Below are positions 25,235-33,997 of a stretch of 64,000 nt of DNA, in pieces. The first letter of the stretch is position 1; the number at the start of each line of letters is the position of its first letter. Made by a program: the position numbers and the translations under genes. The DNA is taken from assembly GCA_963737225.1 (NCBI GenBank), contig CAVTSA010000013.1:639744-703743 (forward strand), read 5' to 3'. This DNA comes from CAVTSA01 sp963737225. Lineage in GTDB: Bacteria > Chloroflexota > Dormibacteria > Dormibacterales > Dormibacteraceae. The notes below the pieces were generated by a model, which was given only the letters and a program-made list of their open reading frames with translations, was not told where the DNA came from and did not search any database.

Positions 25235-27694
25235 ATGGCGGTACGCGAAGTTCGTGGCTGGGTGCCACAGGAGATCGAGCCCAAGTGGCAGCGGCGCTGG
25301 GCTGACGCCCACTCGATGCGCGCCGACGACGCTTCCGGGCGCCCGACCTTCTACAACCTGGTCATGTACCCGTACCCGTCCGGCGAGCCCACGGTCGGGC
25401 ACCTGCGCAACTACGTGATCGGCGACCTTCTCTCTCGCTTCATGCGCATGCGCGGCTACGAGGTGCTGCACCCGTTCGGGTGGGACGCCTTCGGCCTGCC
25501 GGCGGAGAACGCGGCGCAAACGCGGGGCGGCGGCATTCATCCCCGGATCTGGACCCTGCAGAACACCAAGACCTTCCGGCGTCAGCTGGAGATGGTCGGG
25601 ATTCTCTACGACTGGGAACGCGAGGTCACCACCTGCAACGCCGACTACTACCGCTGGACCGAGTGGCTGTTCCTGCTGTTCCTGGAGCGGGGGCTCGCCT
25701 ACCGGGCGAAGGCGCCGGTCAACTGGTGCCCGATCGACAAGACCGTGCTGGCCAACGAGCAGGTGATCAACGGCTGCTGCTGGCGCCACCTCGACACGCC
25801 GGTCGAGCGGCGCGACCTCGAGCAGTGGTTCTTTCGCATCACCGATTACGCCGACCGGCTGCTGGACGACCTGGCGCTGCTTGACCACTGGCCGGAGAAG
25901 GTGCGCGTGATGCAGGCCAACTGGATCGGCCGCTCGTCGGGTGCCAAGGCGCGGTTTCCGCTGATCGATGACGCGGAGGGCCGGCAGATCGAGGTGTTCA
26001 CGACGCGCGTCGACACCATCGGCGGGGCCACCTTCGTGGTGCTGGCGCCCGAACACCCGCTGGTCGGGGCGGTGACCACGCCCGAGCGGCGGGACGAAGT
26101 GGAGGCGTACGTGGCCGCCGCCCGGCGAGAGACCGACATCGAGCGGCTCTCGACCGAACGCGAGAAGAGCGGCGTGCACACGGGCGGCTACGCCACCAAC
26201 CCGGTCACCGGCGAGGCCATCCCGGTCTGGGTCGCCGATTACGTGCTCGGCACCTACGGGACCGGCGCGGTGATGGGCGTGCCCGCGCACGATGAACGTG
26301 ACTTCGTCTTCGCCGCCCGCTTCGACTTGCCGGTGCGCGAGGTGGTGCGCGAGGAGGGGTCGGACGAGTCTTCGGTGGTCGACGCCGCCTGGACCGGCCC
26401 CGGCGTGTTGATCAACAGCGGTCGTTTCGACGGACTGCGCTCGGAGCAGGGCAAGCGCGAGATCACCGACTGGCTGGGTCGGCGCGGCCTGGGCGAGGCC
26501 TCGACCCAGTTCCGGCTACGGGACTGGCTGATCTCCCGCCAGCGCTACTGGGGCTCCCCGATCCCGGTCATCCACTGCGAGCGCTGCGGCATCGTCCCGG
26601 TGCCCGAGGACGAGCTGCCGATCGAGCTGCCCGAGACCTACCTGCCGCTCGCCGAACAGCCGGACTGGTACACCACCACCTGCCCCCGGTGCGAAGGTCC
26701 CGCCCGCCGCGAGACCGACACGATGGACACCTTCATCGATTCGTCGTGGTACTTCCTGCGCTACTGCGACTCACAGAACGACCGGCTGCCGTTCGCGCGC
26801 GACAAGGCGGATCACTGGATGCCGGTCTCTCAGTACACGGGCGGCGTCGAGCACGCGATCCTGCACCTGCTGTACTCCCGCTTTTTCCAAAAGGTGCTGC
26901 ACGACGCGGACATGGTCACCGCCGAGGAGCCGTTCGCCCGCCTCTTCACGCAAGGCATGGTGCTGCGCTTCGGGGAGGCGATGTCGAAGTCCAAGGGCAA
27001 CGGTGTCTCCCCCGAGCAGCTGGTCGAGCAGCAGGGCGCCGACGCCGGGCGCGTCTACGAGATGTTCATCGGCCCGCCCGAGAACGACGTCGAGTGGGAC
27101 GATCACGGAATCTCGGGCTCGGTGCGGTTCCTGCAGCGCGTGTGGCGGCTGGTGCTGGAACCGGAGACGTTCGCCGCCGGGGGTGCGGCCGCACGCCGGG
27201 TCGACGCCGAGGCGCTGCGGCGGAAGCTCCACCAGACGATCGGCAAGGTGAGCGCCGACTTCGAAGGGTTTCACTTCAACACCGCCGTGTCGGCGCTGAT
27301 GGAGCTTGCGAACACGATGCAGGCCTACCTGGCCGGCGAGGGCGAGGTCTCGGCGCCGGCCTGGGTGGAGTCGCGACGCACGCTGATCCTCCTGCTCAAC
27401 CCGCTGGCGCCGCACATGGCGGAGGAGCTCTGGGAGCGGATCGGGGAGGTCGGCCTCTGCATCGACGCTCCCTGGCCCGCGTTCGAGGAAGCGCTGGCCC
27501 GGGAGCCGGAGGTGACGTTGGTGGTGCAGGTCGCGGGCCGGGTCCGGGACCGCCTGCGGGTCATGGCGGGCACCGCCGAAGAGGACGCGGTGGGGCGGGC
27601 GCTCGCCAGCGAAGCCGTCCAGCGCGCGCTGGCGGGGCGCGACCCCTCGCGTGTGATCTTCGTCAAGGACCGTCTGCTCAACCTCGTGCCCTGA
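25235..27694 (+). CDS. leuS: Leucyl-tRNA synthetase
   Basis: 819 aa from ATG 25235, chosen for GAGG 5 nt before it and the usual LeuRS start (VREVRGWVPQEIEPKWQRRW). The Rossmann core carries MYPYPSGEPTVGHLRNY, where the HIGH motif reads TVGH. The editing (CP1) domain spans about 215-400 with the threonine-rich region and PAHDERDF. The second motif is EAMSKSKGN. The anticodon-binding domain and C-terminal domain follow (LVVQVAGRVRDR, VIFVKDRLLNLVP). It charges tRNA-Leu in the cytoplasm. Confidence 0.95.
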   Translation: MAVREVRGWVPQEIEPKWQRRWADAHSMRADDASGRPTFYNLVMYPYPSGEPTVGHLRNYVIGDLLSRFMRMRGYEVLHPFGWDAFGLPAENAAQTRGGGIHPRIWTLQNTKTFRRQLEMVGILYDWEREVTTCNADYYRWTEWLFLLFLERGLAYRAKAPVNWCPIDKTVLANEQVINGCCWRHLDTPVERRDLEQWFFRITDYADRLLDDLALLDHWPEKVRVMQANWIGRSSGAKARFPLIDDAEGRQIEVFTTRVDTIGGATFVVLAPEHPLVGAVTTPERRDEVEAYVAAARRETDIERLSTEREKSGVHTGGYATNPVTGEAIPVWVADYVLGTYGTGAVMGVPAHDERDFVFAARFDLPVREVVREEGSDESSVVDAAWTGPGVLINSGRFDGLRSEQGKREITDWLGRRGLGEASTQFRLRDWLISRQRYWGSPIPVIHCERCGIVPVPEDELPIELPETYLPLAEQPDWYTTTCPRCEGPARRETDTMDTFIDSSWYFLRYCDSQNDRLPFARDKADHWMPVSQYTGGVEHAILHLLYSRFFQKVLHDADMVTAEEPFARLFTQGMVLRFGEAMSKSKGNGVSPEQLVEQQGADAGRVYEMFIGPPENDVEWDDHGISGSVRFLQRVWRLVLEPETFAAGGAAARRVDAEALRRKLHQTIGKVSADFEGFHFNTAVSALMELANTMQAYLAGEGEVSAPAWVESRRTLILLLNPLAPHMAEELWERIGEVGLCIDAPWPAFEEALAREPEVTLVVQVAGRVRDRLRVMAGTAEEDAVGRALASEAVQRALAGRDPSRVIFVKDRLLNLVP

Positions 27695-27715
27695 ACTCGC
27701 AGGGCATCGGCGGGC

Positions 27716-27940
27716 TCACTTCTCGGGTTCGTCGCGGTACTCGCGGGCGCCCGTCGACGGGTCCTCCCAGACCCGCGTCAGCTTGCCGGAGGAGGGGTCG
27801 CGGAAGACCTCGGCCGTGCGCTGGTAGTTGCCGCCCTTCCCGCCGCCCCGATAGCGGCGCCGGTCCCAGATGACGTAGGTCACGATCGCGATCACGGCGA
27901 GCAGGCCGATGATGACGGCGTCCCCGATCAGGCTGCTCAT
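27716..27940 (-). CDS. Small single-helix membrane protein
   Basis: 74 aa. One transmembrane segment (IGDAVIIGLLAVIAIVTYVIW, about 5-25) is followed by a basic RRRYRGGGKGG patch and a soluble tail with the repeated pattern FRDPSSGKLTRVWEDPSTGA. It is coupled to ybjQ by an ATGA overlap. The function is unknown; the tail may bind a partner near the membrane. Confidence 0.7.
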   Translation of the reverse strand: MSSLIGDAVIIGLLAVIAIVTYVIWDRRRYRGGGKGGNYQRTAEVFRDPSSGKLTRVWEDPSTGAREYRDEPEK

Positions 27941-28275
27941 GCCGGCCTCACCACGACGGCGGTGCCGTAGGCGACCACCTCGGACATGTTCCTGCCCGCC
28001 TCGGCGGAGTCGAAGCGCATCATCACCACCGCGTTGGCGCCCTGTTCCCGGGCGTTCTCGATCATGCGGTCGATCGCGTGACGGCGGGTGTCCTCCACCA
28101 GGCGGGTGTATTGGCGGATCTCGCCGCCTCCCCAGGCCCGGAAGTAGGTCACGATGTTGACGCCGAGGCCGCGGCTCCTCACCACCACCCCGAACACCTG
28201 GCCCAGCGTCCGTTCGACCTCGTAGCCCGCGGGGCGCTCGGTGGTGCTGACCAGGACCGGTTCCGACTGCTGCAT
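27937..28275 (-). CDS. YbjQ-family (DUF74) protein
   Basis: 112 aa from ATG 28275 after TTGAGGTGAG. The frame continues to 28320, but that part holds the promoter. The family signature is VVVRSRGLGVNIVTYFRAWGGGEIRQYT and ANAVVMMRFDSAE; YbjQ proteins form pentamers and have no settled function. The upstream palindrome CTGATATCAG (28298-28307) and a TACTAT box are probable control sites. First gene of a two-gene operon. Confidence 0.85.
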   Translation of the reverse strand: MQQSEPVLVSTTERPAGYEVERTLGQVFGVVVRSRGLGVNIVTYFRAWGGGEIRQYTRLVEDTRRHAIDRMIENAREQGANAVVMMRFDSAEAGRNMSEVVAYGTAVVVRPA

Positions 28276-28425
28276 CTCGCTCACCTCAAACTGGAATCTG
28301 ATATCAGAATAGTAGCGCATCGATAGGGCCAGGGCAAGCCTCGACCGCGGGGAGGGGAGCCGAAGGGGAGCGGGAGGAGTCGGAGCACGCGGCGCAGGTA
28401 TTCTGGCCTCCGACCGGCGTCGCGT

Positions 28426-28499
28426 TCGGGGGTCGTCTAACGGTAGGACGGCAGCCTTTGGAGCTGCTTATCGGGGTTCGAATCCCTGCCCCCGAGCCA
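28426..28499 (+). tRNA. tRNA-Gln (anticodon TTG)
   Basis: 74 nt with encoded CCA. Acceptor TCGGGGG pairs with CCCCCGA and gives the weak U1:A72 pair typical of tRNA-Gln. Anticodon loop CTTTGGA lies on stem GCAGC/GCTGC, and the T loop is TTCGAAT. A paired-palindrome hairpin begins 11 bp after its 3' end. Confidence 0.97.
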
Positions 28500-28509
28500 C
28501 GCGAAATCT

Positions 28510-28572
28510 CCGTTTTCGCGCGAAACCGGTGCTATGGACGTCCCCATAGGCCCGGTTTCACGCGAAAACGGG
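28510..28572. repeat. Paired-palindrome element 5 (42-bp spacing)
   Basis: CCGTTTTCGCGCGAAACCGG (28510-28529) and CCCGGTTTCACGCGAAAACG (from 28551) are inverted. Their cores TTTCGCGCGAAA and TTTCACGCGAAA are centred at 28519.5 and 28561.5, 42 bp apart. The interior carries a further stem CTATGG/CCATAG. The whole can fold as one nearly perfect hairpin. Same core as element 3. Confidence 0.78.
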
Positions 28573-28661
28573 ACTTTCGGGCGGGGGAGCGGTGGGGGTG
28601 CCCGGAGAGGGCTTAACAGGGTGGGTTGGCGGCGCGGCCCGGCCGGGATAGCGTCCTCGGC

Positions 28662-29231
28662 ATGGAAAGGCTCCGAGAACTGTCCGAACACCGGCGTCTG
28701 CTGGCCTTGGCCCTGCTGCCCGGCGTCCTCGGGGCCGGCGTCCTGGTGGCCGCCTGGTGGTTTCTGCCGTCGCCCGCGTCGAGGACGCCGACCGCGAACG
28801 AGCTGCCGGCCCTGGCTGCTCCCTCGCCGGGCTTCGAGGTCCAGGTTTCGGGAGCGGTTCTCCATCCCGGCATCTACTTCGTCCCTCCCGGCAGCCGGGG
28901 GTGGACCGCGGTGCAGATGGCGGGCGGGCTGGCGACCAACGCGAACCCCAACCAGCTCCCGAACCTGGCGCAGAAGCTGAAGGACGGCTCCATCATCAAG
29001 GTGCCGGCCATCACCTCCAGCGCCTCCGTGCCGGCCTCCGAGAAAGTCAACCTCAACACCGCGACCGCCGCCCAGCTGGCGGCCCTGCCCGGGTTTTCGA
29101 GCCAGTTCGCGGAGGTCGTGGTCCAGTACCGCGACAACGCCGGGGGCTTCACCTCCCTCGCGCAGCTGACGAGCGTGCTGGGGATGGACCCGGTCGCCTA
29201 CGCCGAGGCCCGGCCCTACCTTGTCCTTTGA
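28662..29231 (+). CDS. comEA: ComEA-type competence DNA-binding protein
   Basis: 189 aa from ATG 28662, 7 nt after TAGCGT (leaderless pattern). One N-terminal membrane anchor (about 14-36) leads into an SLBB-like domain (FEVQVSGAVLHPGIYFVPPGS..., about 58-115). A helix-hairpin-helix pair (KVNLNTATAAQLAALPGF..., LAQLTSVLGMDPVAYAEARPYL, about 128-189) follows. It binds incoming double-stranded DNA outside the membrane and hands it to ComEC, whose start overlaps its stop by 11 nt. Confidence 0.9.
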   Translation: MERLRELSEHRRLLALALLPGVLGAGVLVAAWWFLPSPASRTPTANELPALAAPSPGFEVQVSGAVLHPGIYFVPPGSRGWTAVQMAGGLATNANPNQLPNLAQKLKDGSIIKVPAITSSASVPASEKVNLNTATAAQLAALPGFSSQFAEVVVQYRDNAGGFTSLAQLTSVLGMDPVAYAEARPYLVL

Positions 29232-31515
29232 CCTCGACGCCGGCCAGGCGTCGCCGGTCGCCCGCTCGCCCTTCGAGGATTTGCTCGACGGCCTGCGCAC
29301 CCTGAAAGCGCTGCCCTGCATCGGCGCGTTCGGAATCGGGATCGCCGCCGCCACGGTCGCGCTGCCGGCCGTGCCCCTGGCCGGCCTGGTGGCGCTGCTC
29401 GGCGCGGGCCTCGCGGGGTGTGCGGCGGTGGTGGCGCGGCCGGCCGTCGTCGCACTCTCGATCCTGGCCCTGCTGCTGGGCGTGGCCCGTGCCGAGCTGC
29501 CGGCGGCCGACCCGACGGCACCGGCGCGTGCGATCCAGCTGGTGGGGCTCCCGGTGAGCATGGACGCCACCGTGCAGTCGGAGCCGTCACCGATCACGAC
29601 CGGCTACGAGATGCTGGTCGCGCCGACCGCGATCGCCGCCACCGCGCACCTGCCCGTAGGTACCCACGTTGCACCTGCGGGGCTGGTCGAGGTCCAGGTG
29701 ATGCGGGGTGCGGAGCCGCTGCAGGGCGACACGATCCTCCTTTCCGGCACCCTCGAGCTGCCCCATGACTCGCCGGGGTTCGCCTGGCGGCAGTACCTCG
29801 CGGCGCAGGACGCCTACCTGGAGCTGATTGCGGGCGGCATCACCGTGGAGGCGCCGGCGCACGGACTGGGGTCCTGGCTCACGGTGCCGGCGCGCCTTCA
29901 GCAGGCCTACGGAGCTGCGGTCGCGGCCGTTCTGCCCCAGCCGGCGGCCTCGATCCTGGTCGCGATCGTGCTCGGGGACCGCAACGGGGTGCCTCCGACG
30001 GTGAAGCAGGACCTGATCGCGACCGGGCTGGTTCACCTGCTGGTCCTCAGCGGCCTCAAGGTCGCGCTCTTCGGCCGGCTTGTGGTCGCCCTGCTGCGGC
30101 CGCTCCTCGGTCGTTCCGCGGTCTGGCCGGCGCTGGCGCTGATCGCGCTCTACTGCGCCGTCGGCGGCGCCACGCCGGCCGCCGTACGCGCCTGCGGCAT
30201 GGGTGCGCTGGCGCTGCTGGCGACGCACGTGGGCCGCCAGACGCACGTCTGGACCTCGCTCGCCGTGCTGGGAGCACTGATGCTGACCTGGAGTCCCGCG
30301 CTGGTGCTCGACGCCGGCTTTCAGCTCTCGTTCGTCGGCACGGCGGCGATCGTCCTCTTCACGCCTGCGGTCGAACGCCGCTTGCGCTGGATGCCAGAGG
30401 TCGCGCGGGAGCCCTTCGCGGTCACCGTCGCGGCCCAGATCGGCACCGCACCTCTGCTGGCGGCGGGCTTCGGTCTGCTCTCGCCGATCTCGCCGGTGGC
30501 CAACGCGATCCTGCTGCCGCTCCTTCCATTCGCGATCGGCGGAGGCCTTGCGGTGGCCCCGTTCTCGATCCTGCCGGCAGCCGGCCAGTGGCTCGCGCTG
30601 CCGCTGACGGCGGTCGTGAACTTCATGGAGCAGACCGCTTCCCTCCTGGCGCGGGTTCCAGGCGCCGCCCTCCCGACCCCCGGGATCGGCACCTGGGCGG
30701 GCGGCGCCTACTACCTTGCGGTCGCCGGAGGGCTGGTCGCCACCCACACCGAGGGCGGCCGCCGGAGGGCCGCGATCGCGGCCGCCGTGCTCGGCCCGCT
30801 GCTGGTGACCGGCGTCGAGATCGGCCTCTGGACGCACCCCGGGCCGAGCGCGACGGTGCTGGCCGTCGGCGCCGGGCAGGCGGTGCTGCTGCGGGGCCCG
30901 GACGGTGTCGTCCTCATCGACGGCGGTCCGCAGCCGGCCTCGCTTCAGGCCGAGCTGGGCCAGCACCTGGCGCCCTGGGAACGTCATTTCGACGCATTGG
31001 TGATCACGGGTGGCGGCGCCGGCCACGTCGACGGCCTCGAACGTCTGCCGTTCACGGTCGGTGCCGTGTACGCGCCCGCCGGCGGTCTCGCCGGGACCGG
31101 CTGGGAAGAGCCGGTGTCGGCGGCGGCCGGGGAAGGAGCGACGCTCTCCACCCTTTTCGCCGGAGAGTCGCTCGGGATCGCGGGCCTGGTGCTGCAGGTG
31201 CTGGCGCCGGAACCGGATCAGCCGCCCGGCGGCCAGCTGGCGCTGCGGGTGGTGGGGCCCGACCACACCTTCTGCGATCTCGGGGATCTCGACCCGGACA
31301 GTCAGGCGCTCGCGGCCGGCCGGCTGCGAGGGACGTGCGACGCGCTGCTGGTCCCAAACCAGGGAAAAGCGGTTCCCGACCCGACGTTCCTGGGCCGCGC
31401 GAAGCCCCGCACCTTGCTGGTGAGCGACGCCGCCGGGACCCGGCTCGGCGCCGGATTTGCCAAAGCGGACCTGGAGCGCACCAGTCAGCAGGGCGACCTG
31501 ACGGTTCCCCTGTGA
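29221..31515 (+). CDS. comEC: ComEC/Rec2 DNA-uptake channel with degenerate metallo-lactamase domain
   Basis: 764 aa, TTG start inside the end of comEA. N-terminal helices and an OB-fold (about 80-200) are followed by the competence domain (LVLSGLKVALFGRLVVALLRPL; GGATPAAVRACGMG; polytopic, about 230-510). The C-terminus (about 540-764) is metallo-beta-lactamase-like, starting VGAGQAVLLRGPDGVVLIDGG. The usual HxxxDH metal motif reads TGGGAGHVDGL, with most ligands gone. It carries single-stranded DNA across the membrane; nuclease activity of this copy is doubtful. Confidence 0.9.
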   Translation: MSFDLDAGQASPVARSPFEDLLDGLRTLKALPCIGAFGIGIAAATVALPAVPLAGLVALLGAGLAGCAAVVARPAVVALSILALLLGVARAELPAADPTAPARAIQLVGLPVSMDATVQSEPSPITTGYEMLVAPTAIAATAHLPVGTHVAPAGLVEVQVMRGAEPLQGDTILLSGTLELPHDSPGFAWRQYLAAQDAYLELIAGGITVEAPAHGLGSWLTVPARLQQAYGAAVAAVLPQPAASILVAIVLGDRNGVPPTVKQDLIATGLVHLLVLSGLKVALFGRLVVALLRPLLGRSAVWPALALIALYCAVGGATPAAVRACGMGALALLATHVGRQTHVWTSLAVLGALMLTWSPALVLDAGFQLSFVGTAAIVLFTPAVERRLRWMPEVAREPFAVTVAAQIGTAPLLAAGFGLLSPISPVANAILLPLLPFAIGGGLAVAPFSILPAAGQWLALPLTAVVNFMEQTASLLARVPGAALPTPGIGTWAGGAYYLAVAGGLVATHTEGGRRRAAIAAAVLGPLLVTGVEIGLWTHPGPSATVLAVGAGQAVLLRGPDGVVLIDGGPQPASLQAELGQHLAPWERHFDALVITGGGAGHVDGLERLPFTVGAVYAPAGGLAGTGWEEPVSAAAGEGATLSTLFAGESLGIAGLVLQVLAPEPDQPPGGQLALRVVGPDHTFCDLGDLDPDSQALAAGRLRGTCDALLVPNQGKAVPDPTFLGRAKPRTLLVSDAAGTRLGAGFAKADLERTSQQGDLTVPL

Positions 31516-31534
31516 TGCCGGCGCCCCCCGGCCG

Positions 31535-31990
31535 TCAGAGGTCGCGCTCGTACACGAACATCAGGTCGCCGCCCGAGGTGTGGTTGGTGAAGCCCAGGCT
31601 CTCGTAGAGCCTGCGCGCCGGGAGGTCGGGCTCGTCGACGCCGATATCCATGGTGTCGGCGCCGCGGTTTCGCGCGGTCCGGAGCGTTGCCTCCATCAGG
31701 GCGCGCCCGAGCCCCTGCCCGCGCCGATCGGGGACCACGTAGAGCTCCGCCAGGTAGCACTCCAGTCCCTCGCTCCAGATGGCCGGACGGAACCGGAGCA
31801 CGGCCAGCCCGTCCGGACCTGAGCCACCGAGCAGGACCACGGTCTCGTCGGTTGCCAGCAGCCGGGCCATTCGAGGGGAGAGAACCTCGACCGCGGGGGC
31901 GGGCTCATCGAATTCGACGTTGAAGTCGTGCAGCAGCCCGGCTACGAGATCGGCGTCGCCGGGCGTCGCGGGACGGACTGACGTAGTCAT
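31535..31990 (-). CDS. GNAT-family N-acetyltransferase
   Basis: 151 aa from ATG 31990 after AGGAGGAG. GNAT motifs: LAELYVVPDRRGQGLGRALMEATLRTARNRGAD (motif A, acetyl-CoA pyrophosphate loop RRGQGLG) and LPARRLYESLGF (motif B). The substrate is unknown. It converges on comEC with only 19 bp between the stops. Confidence 0.87.
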   Translation of the reverse strand: MTTSVRPATPGDADLVAGLLHDFNVEFDEPAPAVEVLSPRMARLLATDETVVLLGGSGPDGLAVLRFRPAIWSEGLECYLAELYVVPDRRGQGLGRALMEATLRTARNRGADTMDIGVDEPDLPARRLYESLGFTNHTSGGDLMFVYERDL

Positions 31991-32137
31991 CACACTCCTC
32001 CTGCGTGGTTTTGAACGTTGTCGGATGTGGACGGGAGGAGGAGCGCGGGGGTGCTCGCGGGTCACCTGATGTCCGCCGTCACCAGTGCATGGGGGGAGTG
32101 TACGGCCCCCTCCTTGCGTCGCGGGTACCATTCGGCG

Positions 32138-33082
32138 GTGCCCAAGCGGGGTTCGGCTCAGCTCCTCCTGCTGCACGGCGAGGAGTCGTTCCTGGTCGAC
32201 GAAGAAGCCCGGGCGACGATCGAGGAGTGGCGCCGGCAGCTGGTCTCCGACTTCGGGTACGACCAGCTCGATCCCCAGGGGCTGACCGCCGCCCAGCTCC
32301 GCGATGCGCTCCTCCAGGGGCCGTTCCTGGACCCCTATCGGGTGGTGGTGGTGCGCAGCATCCTGCCCCGGCGAGCCGACGCTCTGGCGCCGGCCTTCGA
32401 CCAGGTCCCCGACTCCACGCGGGCCGTCCTTACCGTCGCCGGGCGCCTCAACCCGTCGAGCAAGCTGATGAAGGCCCTGACCGCGGCGGGGGGGACGGTC
32501 ACGCAGCACGCGGCGATGCGACCGCGTGCGGTGCAGGAGTGGACGGTGAGGCGGGCGCGCGACCTCGGACTACCGCCGGCGGTGGGCGCTCAGGTGGCGC
32601 GGGCGGTCCGGCCCGATCTGGGGGTCATCGACTCCGAGCTCCGCAAGCTGGCCGCCTACCAGGCCGGGGGTGATCGCCTCGACGACAGCACGGTCAGGGA
32701 GCTGGTGGTCGCGGACCGTCAGGAGGACATCTTCCGGCTCACCGACAACCTGCTTCCGCATCCCACGCCTGAAGCCTGGCGGGTGGTCCAGCAGCTGGTC
32801 GACCGGGATCAGCCGACGCTGATCGCCTACCGGCTCGCACGCCACCTGTCGCTGGTGCTCGAGGCGCGTGCGCGGCAAGACCGCGGGGAGCCCCTGTCGG
32901 CGGCTCAGGCCGAGATGTCCGAGCATCCGTTCGTGGTTCAGAAGGCGTACGACGCAGCCCGGCAGACGACTCCCGAGCATCTCGAGCGTGGCCTTCGCGC
33001 GCTGTTGACCTACGAATGGGAGGTGAAGTCGGGGCAGGTCGACGCCGAGTGGGGGCTCTTCAACACGCTGGCCACGTTCTGA
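32138..33082 (+). CDS. holA: DNA polymerase III delta subunit
   Basis: 314 aa from GTG 32138, 6 nt after TACCAT. The frame is open to 32018, but the extra residues are not delta-like. It begins SAQLLLLHGEESFLVDEEARATIEEW, the delta AAA+-like fold with no functional P-loop, followed by the domain II helices (LRKLAAYQAGG, LVVADRQEDIFRLTDNL) and the C-terminal collar domain. It opens the sliding clamp in the clamp-loader complex. rpsT follows on the opposite strand, a common neighbour. Confidence 0.88.
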   Translation: MPKRGSAQLLLLHGEESFLVDEEARATIEEWRRQLVSDFGYDQLDPQGLTAAQLRDALLQGPFLDPYRVVVVRSILPRRADALAPAFDQVPDSTRAVLTVAGRLNPSSKLMKALTAAGGTVTQHAAMRPRAVQEWTVRRARDLGLPPAVGAQVARAVRPDLGVIDSELRKLAAYQAGGDRLDDSTVRELVVADRQEDIFRLTDNLLPHPTPEAWRVVQQLVDRDQPTLIAYRLARHLSLVLEARARQDRGEPLSAAQAEMSEHPFVVQKAYDAARQTTPEHLERGLRALLTYEWEVKSGQVDAEWGLFNTLATF

Positions 33083-33100
33083 ACCCGCGCCAAACGCAAC

Positions 33101-33126
33101 AAAGCCCCGCCGCGCGGCGAGGCTTT
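33101..33126. terminator. Bidirectional terminator between holA and rpsT
   Basis: AAAGCC...GCCG pairs with CGGC...GGCTTT. The symmetric stem gives a short T-run in either direction and serves both convergent genes. Confidence 0.7.
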
Positions 33127-33149
33127 ACGGCCACCGGCGACCGCCGGCG

Positions 33150-33422
33150 TCAGTCTTCGGCGATCTCCAGCTGGTTGAGGCGCCTCTGCAGCCGTGACTT
33201 CCGCCGCGCCGCGTTGTTCTGGTGGAGGATGCCCTTGCTGGCCGCCCGGTCGAGCGCGGAAACGGCCGCCACGGCCAGCTCCGGGGTGTTCTCGGCACCC
33301 TCGGCCGCCGCCCGGCGGAACTTGACCACGTGCGTCTTGACCGCGGACCTCACGGAGCGGTTGCGGAGGCTCCGCTTGGCGGTGCGTTTGATGTCCTTCT
33401 TGGACGACTTGATGTTAGCCAC
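33150..33422 (-). CDS. rpsT: Ribosomal protein bS20
   Basis: 90 aa, GTG start after GGGAG. The bS20 pattern is clear: MANIKSSKKDIKRTAKRSLR at the N-terminus, the central helix KTHVVKFRRAAAEG, and the C-terminal DRAASKGILHQNNAARRKSRLQRRL. It is a three-helix bundle that binds 16S rRNA early in assembly. A TATAAT box lies on the minus strand at 33465-33460. It is followed by a bidirectional terminator shared with holA. Confidence 0.97.
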   Translation of the reverse strand: MANIKSSKKDIKRTAKRSLRNRSVRSAVKTHVVKFRRAAAEGAENTPELAVAAVSALDRAASKGILHQNNAARRKSRLQRRLNQLEIAED

Positions 33423-33455
33423 GAGGCATCTCCCGGTTGGATCCGAACACGAAGA

Positions 33456-33465
33456 TAGGATTATA
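33456..33465. promoter_or_regulatory. Divergent -10 boxes (rpsT / gamma-CA-like gene)
   Basis: The minus-strand TATAAT (33465-33460) drives rpsT. The plus-strand TAGGAT (33456-33461) lies 8 nt before the GTG of the gamma-carbonic-anhydrase-like gene. The two boxes overlap by two bases. Confidence 0.55.
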
Positions 33466-33469
33466 GCCC

Positions 33470-33997
33470 GTGCCTCTCTATCAACTCGGTTCGCGCCGCC
33501 CGCGCGTGCACCCCAGCGTGTTCGTCGCCCCGACGGCGTCGGTCATCGGCGACGTCGAGATCGGAGAGGGGTCCAGCGTCTGGTACGGGGCGGTGCTTCG
33601 AGGCGACGAGTCCGCGATCCGGATCGGCACCAACACGAGCATCCAGGACAACGCCGTGCTCCACTGCTCGAGGAATCTGCCGACGGTGGTCGGGAGCAAC
33701 GTCACGGTGGGTCATGCGGCGCTGCTCGAGGGCTGTGTGGTCGAGGACGGCGCGCTGGTGGGGATGGGCGCGATCATGCTCCAGCGCAGCCGCCTGGGCC
33801 GGGCCGCGATCCTCGGGGCCGGGTCGGTCCTGCGCGAGGGCGCGGAGATCCCGGCCGGCATGCTGGCCGCCGGCACGCCGGCACAGGTGAAGAAGCCGGT
33901 GGCCCCGGACGGCCACTGGGGCGGCGACCGTCCGGTGCGGGTCTACCGCGAGCTGGCCGACGCCCACGCGACCTCCGCTGTCGAGATCGAGCGCTGA
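33470..33997 (+). CDS. Gamma-carbonic-anhydrase-like hexapeptide-repeat protein
   Basis: 175 aa, GTG start. Hexapeptide repeats form a left-handed beta-helix (ASVIGDVEIGEGSSVWYGAV, NTSIQDNAVLHC, NVTVGHAALLEGCVV, ALVGMGAIML). Gamma-class metal ligands are His in AVLHC and His in VGHAA. The third, usually His in LHGC, reads LEGC here. It is probably a CamH/YrdA-type relative with weak or no carbonic anhydrase activity. Its stop overlaps the putative CTG start of ispE. Confidence 0.85.
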   Translation: MPLYQLGSRRPRVHPSVFVAPTASVIGDVEIGEGSSVWYGAVLRGDESAIRIGTNTSIQDNAVLHCSRNLPTVVGSNVTVGHAALLEGCVVEDGALVGMGAIMLQRSRLGRAAILGAGSVLREGAEIPAGMLAAGTPAQVKKPVAPDGHWGGDRPVRVYRELADAHATSAVEIER

